Assembly (NCBI GenBank): GCA_027057185.1
Contig: JALUJE010000191.1
Coordinates: 1-7,801, forward strand
Direction: 5' to 3'
DNA from: Helicobacteraceae bacterium
GTDB taxonomy: Bacteria > Campylobacterota > Campylobacteria > Campylobacterales > Sulfurimonadaceae
DNA: 7,801 bases
This document shows, piece after piece, positions 5,220-7,801 of the stretch (positions are counted from its first letter, which is position 1; every line of letters begins with the position of its first letter). The notes under the pieces are model-generated. The model saw only the letters and a list, made by a program, of their open reading frames with translations, ran no database searches and was not told where the DNA came from. Both the position numbers and the translations under genes were made by a program.

Positions 5220-7508
5220 ATGAATGCCTTTGTCAATTTTGTTGTTCGGTTCCGTTGGATTATTGCTATTACCATTCCTCTGATTACGGTGATGTTCGCT
5301 ACCCAGCTAAAACATCTTGAATTTGAGGGAAGTTACCGTATCTGGTTTGGCGAGAATTCTCCTATTTTGAAAGAGTATGATGAGTTTCGTTCGGTGTTTG
5401 GTAACGATGATGCGGTTCTCATTATGTTTAAAGATGAGAAGGGTATTTTTAACCCAAAAGCATTGCATGTCATTGACCGTATTACCAAAAAACTGTGGAA
5501 GACCAAATATATTGCCCGGGTTGATTCGTTGACGAATTATCAGTATATCCACGCTGATCCTGAGGTTCTCGATGATGTGATTGTTGAAGATTTTATTGAA
5601 GATGTTGATGCATTGAGCCAGGAGGATCTGAAGGAAAAAGCACGCATTATTCAAGGAGAGGAGATGGTGATAGGACACCTTCTGAGTGCTGATGCCACCA
5701 CGACTATGATTGTGGCAAGAATGACTCCAAAAGCTGGAGATGACCCTGAAGTGTCCAAAAAACTTGAGGCTGCCGTACAGGCGATTGTAGCTGACGAGAA
5801 GACAAGTGGTTACCGTTTTTATCTTGGAGGCGGTCCGATTTTAAATATGTCGTTTATTTCGTTGGGTGAACACGACTCTGCAACCTTTACACCATTGGTG
5901 CTACTGATTTCGATGGTACTGTTATGGATTATATTTAAACGTCCTTCTGCGGTCTTGTTGAGTATTTCGGTGGTAGTGTTTACGTTTTTAATTGTTCTTG
6001 CCGTACAGGTGCTTTTGGGTTATAAAATGAACAATTTTACCGCCAATATGCCGGTATTTGTTGTGGCCATTGGTATTGCCGATGCGATGCATATTTTTTG
6101 GATTTACATGATCGGACGTAAAAAAGGAATGGAGAATATTCAGGCCATTCACTACAGTCTGCACAAAAACTTTTTGCCCGTACTCTTAACCTCGGTAACG
6201 ACAGCGGTTGGATTTGCTTCACTGGGAATTTCGGCAGTTATTCCCATTAAAACCCTGGGAATAGCAACCGCAAATGCTGCATTGCTGGCATTTGTATTGA
6301 CCATCTTATTTGTACCGGCAGTTTTGGCCATTTTAAATCTTAACATTACACCGACACCAAATGAAGCAGGCAAAGATCAGCATAAGTTTGCTAGACATTA
6401 CAGTCGTTTTATTATGAAATATGACCGTCAAATTATTATAGTCAGTTCCCTCTTTTTTCTTGTGATTGGAGCGGGCATTGCTCATGTCAAAGTCGATTCC
6501 AATACGGTACGTTACTTCGATGAGCATGTTCCTTTCAGAGAGACGGTAGATTTTGTTCAGAATAACTTGACTGGTCCCATGAGTTATGAGATTATTGTTG
6601 ACTCCAAAGTCAAAGACGGCATTAAGGAACCGGAGTTTATGAAAACAGTTGAACGCTTTTACGAAGCGTTTGACGCGACATATCCTGCGATGCGTCATAT
6701 CAGTTCTTTGAGTGATGTGGTAGAGAAATTCAACGAGGTAATGAATGGCTCTAAAAGTATTCCTGAGGATAAAAACCTGATTGCCCAATACCTGTTGCTC
6801 TATTCGCTCTCTTTGCCCCAGGGCATGGAAATTAATGACAGAATGGATGTTAATGAGCAGTTTCTTCGTATCTCGGCTGCGATGGATGTGGTCGATACTT
6901 CAGTAGATTTGGAGATGATTTCATGGATAGAATCTTGGTGGGACGCTACACCGTATGCGGCAAAAGTGAACGGACAGACGGTAATGTTTGCACACATGCA
7001 AAATGATGTTACCGCAACGCTGATTGATTCAATTATGTTAGCTATTTCGGCGGTCTCTATTATGATGCTCTTTATTTTTAGAAATATTCGGATGATTCCA
7101 CTGTTTATTATTCCCAATATTTTGCCTATTGTGCTGGTGGTGGGCGTTATGGGCTGGCTGGGTCTGACTATTGATATTGGAGTCGCAATTTCTGGAGCCA
7201 TTATTATTGGGGTGGCCGTGGATGATACCATTCACTTTTTGGTCAAATACCGTGAAGCTCGCCGTCGCGGTGAAAACTTTGAATCATCGTTGACGTATGT
7301 CATGCAATATGCCGGTAGTGCTATTATTTTTACGACATTGGTGCTGAGCAGTGCTTTTATGATATTTATTTTTAGTGATTTTCTGCCCAATGTCAACTTT
7401 GGTTTCGTAACGGCAATAGCGTTAATAATTGCCGTATTGGTAGATTTGCTGATGCTGCCGGCCATTTTAAGCCGTTATGACCGTGGTAAGAAAAGTCTGC
7501 TGGTGTAG
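5220..7508 (+). CDS. RND-superfamily (MMPL/HAE3-type) inner-membrane transporter
   Basis: This 762-residue protein has the duplicated RND plan. TM1 (about 12-30) is followed by a periplasmic domain (31-220) and TM2-6 (222-240, 243-266, 277-298, 319-340, 345-373). TM7 (404-423) is followed by a second periplasmic domain (424-598) and TM8-12 (600-621, 625-646, 652-674, 700-719, 726-750). The proton-relay regions are clear in both halves: GIADAMHIF in TM4 (Asp288, His291) and VAVDDTIHF in TM10 (Asp668, Asp669, His672). At about 760 residues it is shorter than AcrB-type drug pumps (about 1,030) and fits the COG1033/MMPL or hopanoid-transporter-like group, which moves lipids and other hydrophobic molecules. 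GGAG at 5209-5212 sets the start, 17 bases after the barrel gene. No membrane-fusion protein is encoded alongside, so coupling to the outer membrane probably uses the LolA-like carrier instead. The cargo is unknown. Confidence 0.95.
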   Translation: MNAFVNFVVRFRWIIAITIPLITVMFATQLKHLEFEGSYRIWFGENSPILKEYDEFRSVFGNDDAVLIMFKDEKGIFNPKALHVIDRITKKLWKTKYIARVDSLTNYQYIHADPEVLDDVIVEDFIEDVDALSQEDLKEKARIIQGEEMVIGHLLSADATTTMIVARMTPKAGDDPEVSKKLEAAVQAIVADEKTSGYRFYLGGGPILNMSFISLGEHDSATFTPLVLLISMVLLWIIFKRPSAVLLSISVVVFTFLIVLAVQVLLGYKMNNFTANMPVFVVAIGIADAMHIFWIYMIGRKKGMENIQAIHYSLHKNFLPVLLTSVTTAVGFASLGISAVIPIKTLGIATANAALLAFVLTILFVPAVLAILNLNITPTPNEAGKDQHKFARHYSRFIMKYDRQIIIVSSLFFLVIGAGIAHVKVDSNTVRYFDEHVPFRETVDFVQNNLTGPMSYEIIVDSKVKDGIKEPEFMKTVERFYEAFDATYPAMRHISSLSDVVEKFNEVMNGSKSIPEDKNLIAQYLLLYSLSLPQGMEINDRMDVNEQFLRISAAMDVVDTSVDLEMISWIESWWDATPYAAKVNGQTVMFAHMQNDVTATLIDSIMLAISAVSIMMLFIFRNIRMIPLFIIPNILPIVLVVGVMGWLGLTIDIGVAISGAIIIGVAVDDTIHFLVKYREARRRGENFESSLTYVMQYAGSAIIFTTLVLSSAFMIFIFSDFLPNVNFGFVTAIALIIAVLVDLLMLPAILSRYDRGKKSLLV

Positions 7509-7609
7509 TTCCTTTACAAAAACTAAAAAAAGGAGCGTATATTTTACATGTGTTCTCTTTTTTACGCATTCTTGGCGATAATTACGAACAGTTTTATAAA
7601 AGGAATTTG
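7509..7609 (+). promoter_or_regulatory. Intergenic region with possible promoter for the last gene
   Basis: The 101 bases after the transporter stop contain a -35-like TTTACA (7513-7518) and a -10-like TATATT (7538-7543). Each matches 5 of 6 consensus bases, but the 19-base spacer is long. A transcript from it would start near 7550 and include the ribosome site AAAAGGA at 7598-7604. A second strong ribosome-site-like AAGGAG lies at 7530-7535, inside that promoter's spacer. I see no GC-rich hairpin followed by a T-run, so there is no convincing intrinsic terminator for the transport operon and read-through into the next gene is possible. Confidence 0.35.
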
Positions 7610-7801
7610 ATGAACGGTTTTTTTAAACCTTTACAAGTAGAGATCGCCCATTACCAAAAAAATTTGGCCAAAAACAATTTGGTGTGTGATAAAACCAATC
7701 AGATGTTTTTGGAGTTAAATCTCAATATTTTAAGTTACATGGCTAAAGAAGATGCGCTGAAGCTAGATATTTTTGGAGAGTATAACATTCTTACAATGGG
7801 A
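7610..7801 (+). CDS. Unrecognised protein, N-terminal 64 codons (partial)
   Basis: An open frame begins at ATG 7610 with a good ribosome site (AAAAGGA, five-base spacer) and runs off the right edge. The product starts MNGFFKPLQVEIAHYQKN and continues with a polar, Lys/Asn-rich and then Leu-rich helical-looking stretch (MFLELNLNILSYM). It has no signal peptide or membrane segment in the part visible. I do not recognise the family. The same frame is open upstream to about 7529 and would read as plausible protein (FSFLRILGDNYEQFYKRN), but its only conventional start there, GTG at 7550, is 14 bases from AAGGAG, so ATG 7610 is preferred. Confidence 0.65.
   Translation, partial: MNGFFKPLQVEIAHYQKNLAKNNLVCDKTNQMFLELNLNILSYMAKEDALKLDIFGEYNILTMG

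Noticed and set aside
6333..6788. Long minus-strand open frame (151 codons) opposite the transporter
   Set aside because: It is antisense to a well-supported RND gene, its translation has no recognisable motif, and similar antisense frames occur along the whole gene. It is a coding shadow.
6800..7231. Minus-strand open frame of 143 codons rich in Ile, Ser and Thr
   Set aside because: The composition simply mirrors the complement of hydrophobic transmembrane codons of the transporter; there is no ribosome site or family signal.
5220..7508. AcrB-type multidrug pump, or SecD/SecF
   Set aside because: The length of about 760 residues and the GIADAMH and VAVDDTIH motifs fit the MMPL/HAE3-like group. 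There is no adaptor gene and no SecD/F signature.

Overview
The window reads as ordinary chromosomal sequence from a Gram-negative bacterium of moderate, AT-leaning composition. Tight gene packing, AAGGAG-type ribosome sites, two proteins with signal peptides and an outer-membrane barrel all fit the Campylobacterota (for example a Sulfurovum- or Sulfurimonas-like organism). That placement is an inference from style and gene content; there is no rRNA or marker gene here to settle it. I see no mobile element, CRISPR array, tRNA or rRNA gene.

Left part (1-2536). The window opens inside an SLC13/DASS-family sodium-coupled anion symporter whose N-terminus lies off the left edge. It is followed with no intergenic base by a DUF3754 (TMEM143-like) membrane protein of unknown function. 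A possible 60-residue two-helix membrane protein lies on the minus strand, tail to tail with the DUF3754 gene. Next comes a small Dabb (stress-responsive alpha/beta barrel) protein on the plus strand. Its stop codon overlaps that of the next, convergent gene.

Central and right part (2533-7508). This is the main unit: a TetR-family repressor on the minus strand, divergent from a three-gene plus-strand operon. The operon encodes (1) a periplasmic LolA-like 'outer membrane lipoprotein-sorting' protein, (2) an outer-membrane beta-barrel protein translationally coupled to it by an ATGA overlap, and (3) a 762-residue, 12-helix RND/MMPL-type transporter. Together they give an inner-membrane pump, a periplasmic carrier and an outer-membrane partner, but no membrane-fusion protein. 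This suggests a dedicated route for a lipid or other hydrophobic compound across the envelope; the cargo cannot be read from the sequence. The 91-base divergent intergenic region carries inverted-repeat sites (TGTTGACA ... TGTTAACATTGTCAACA) that overlap the promoter elements of both directions. This is the layout expected when a TetR protein represses both itself and the operon and is released by a ligand, probably the cargo or a related molecule.

Right edge (7509-7801). About 100 non-coding bases hold a possible promoter and an odd leader. They precede the first 64 codons of an unrecognised plus-strand gene that runs off the window.
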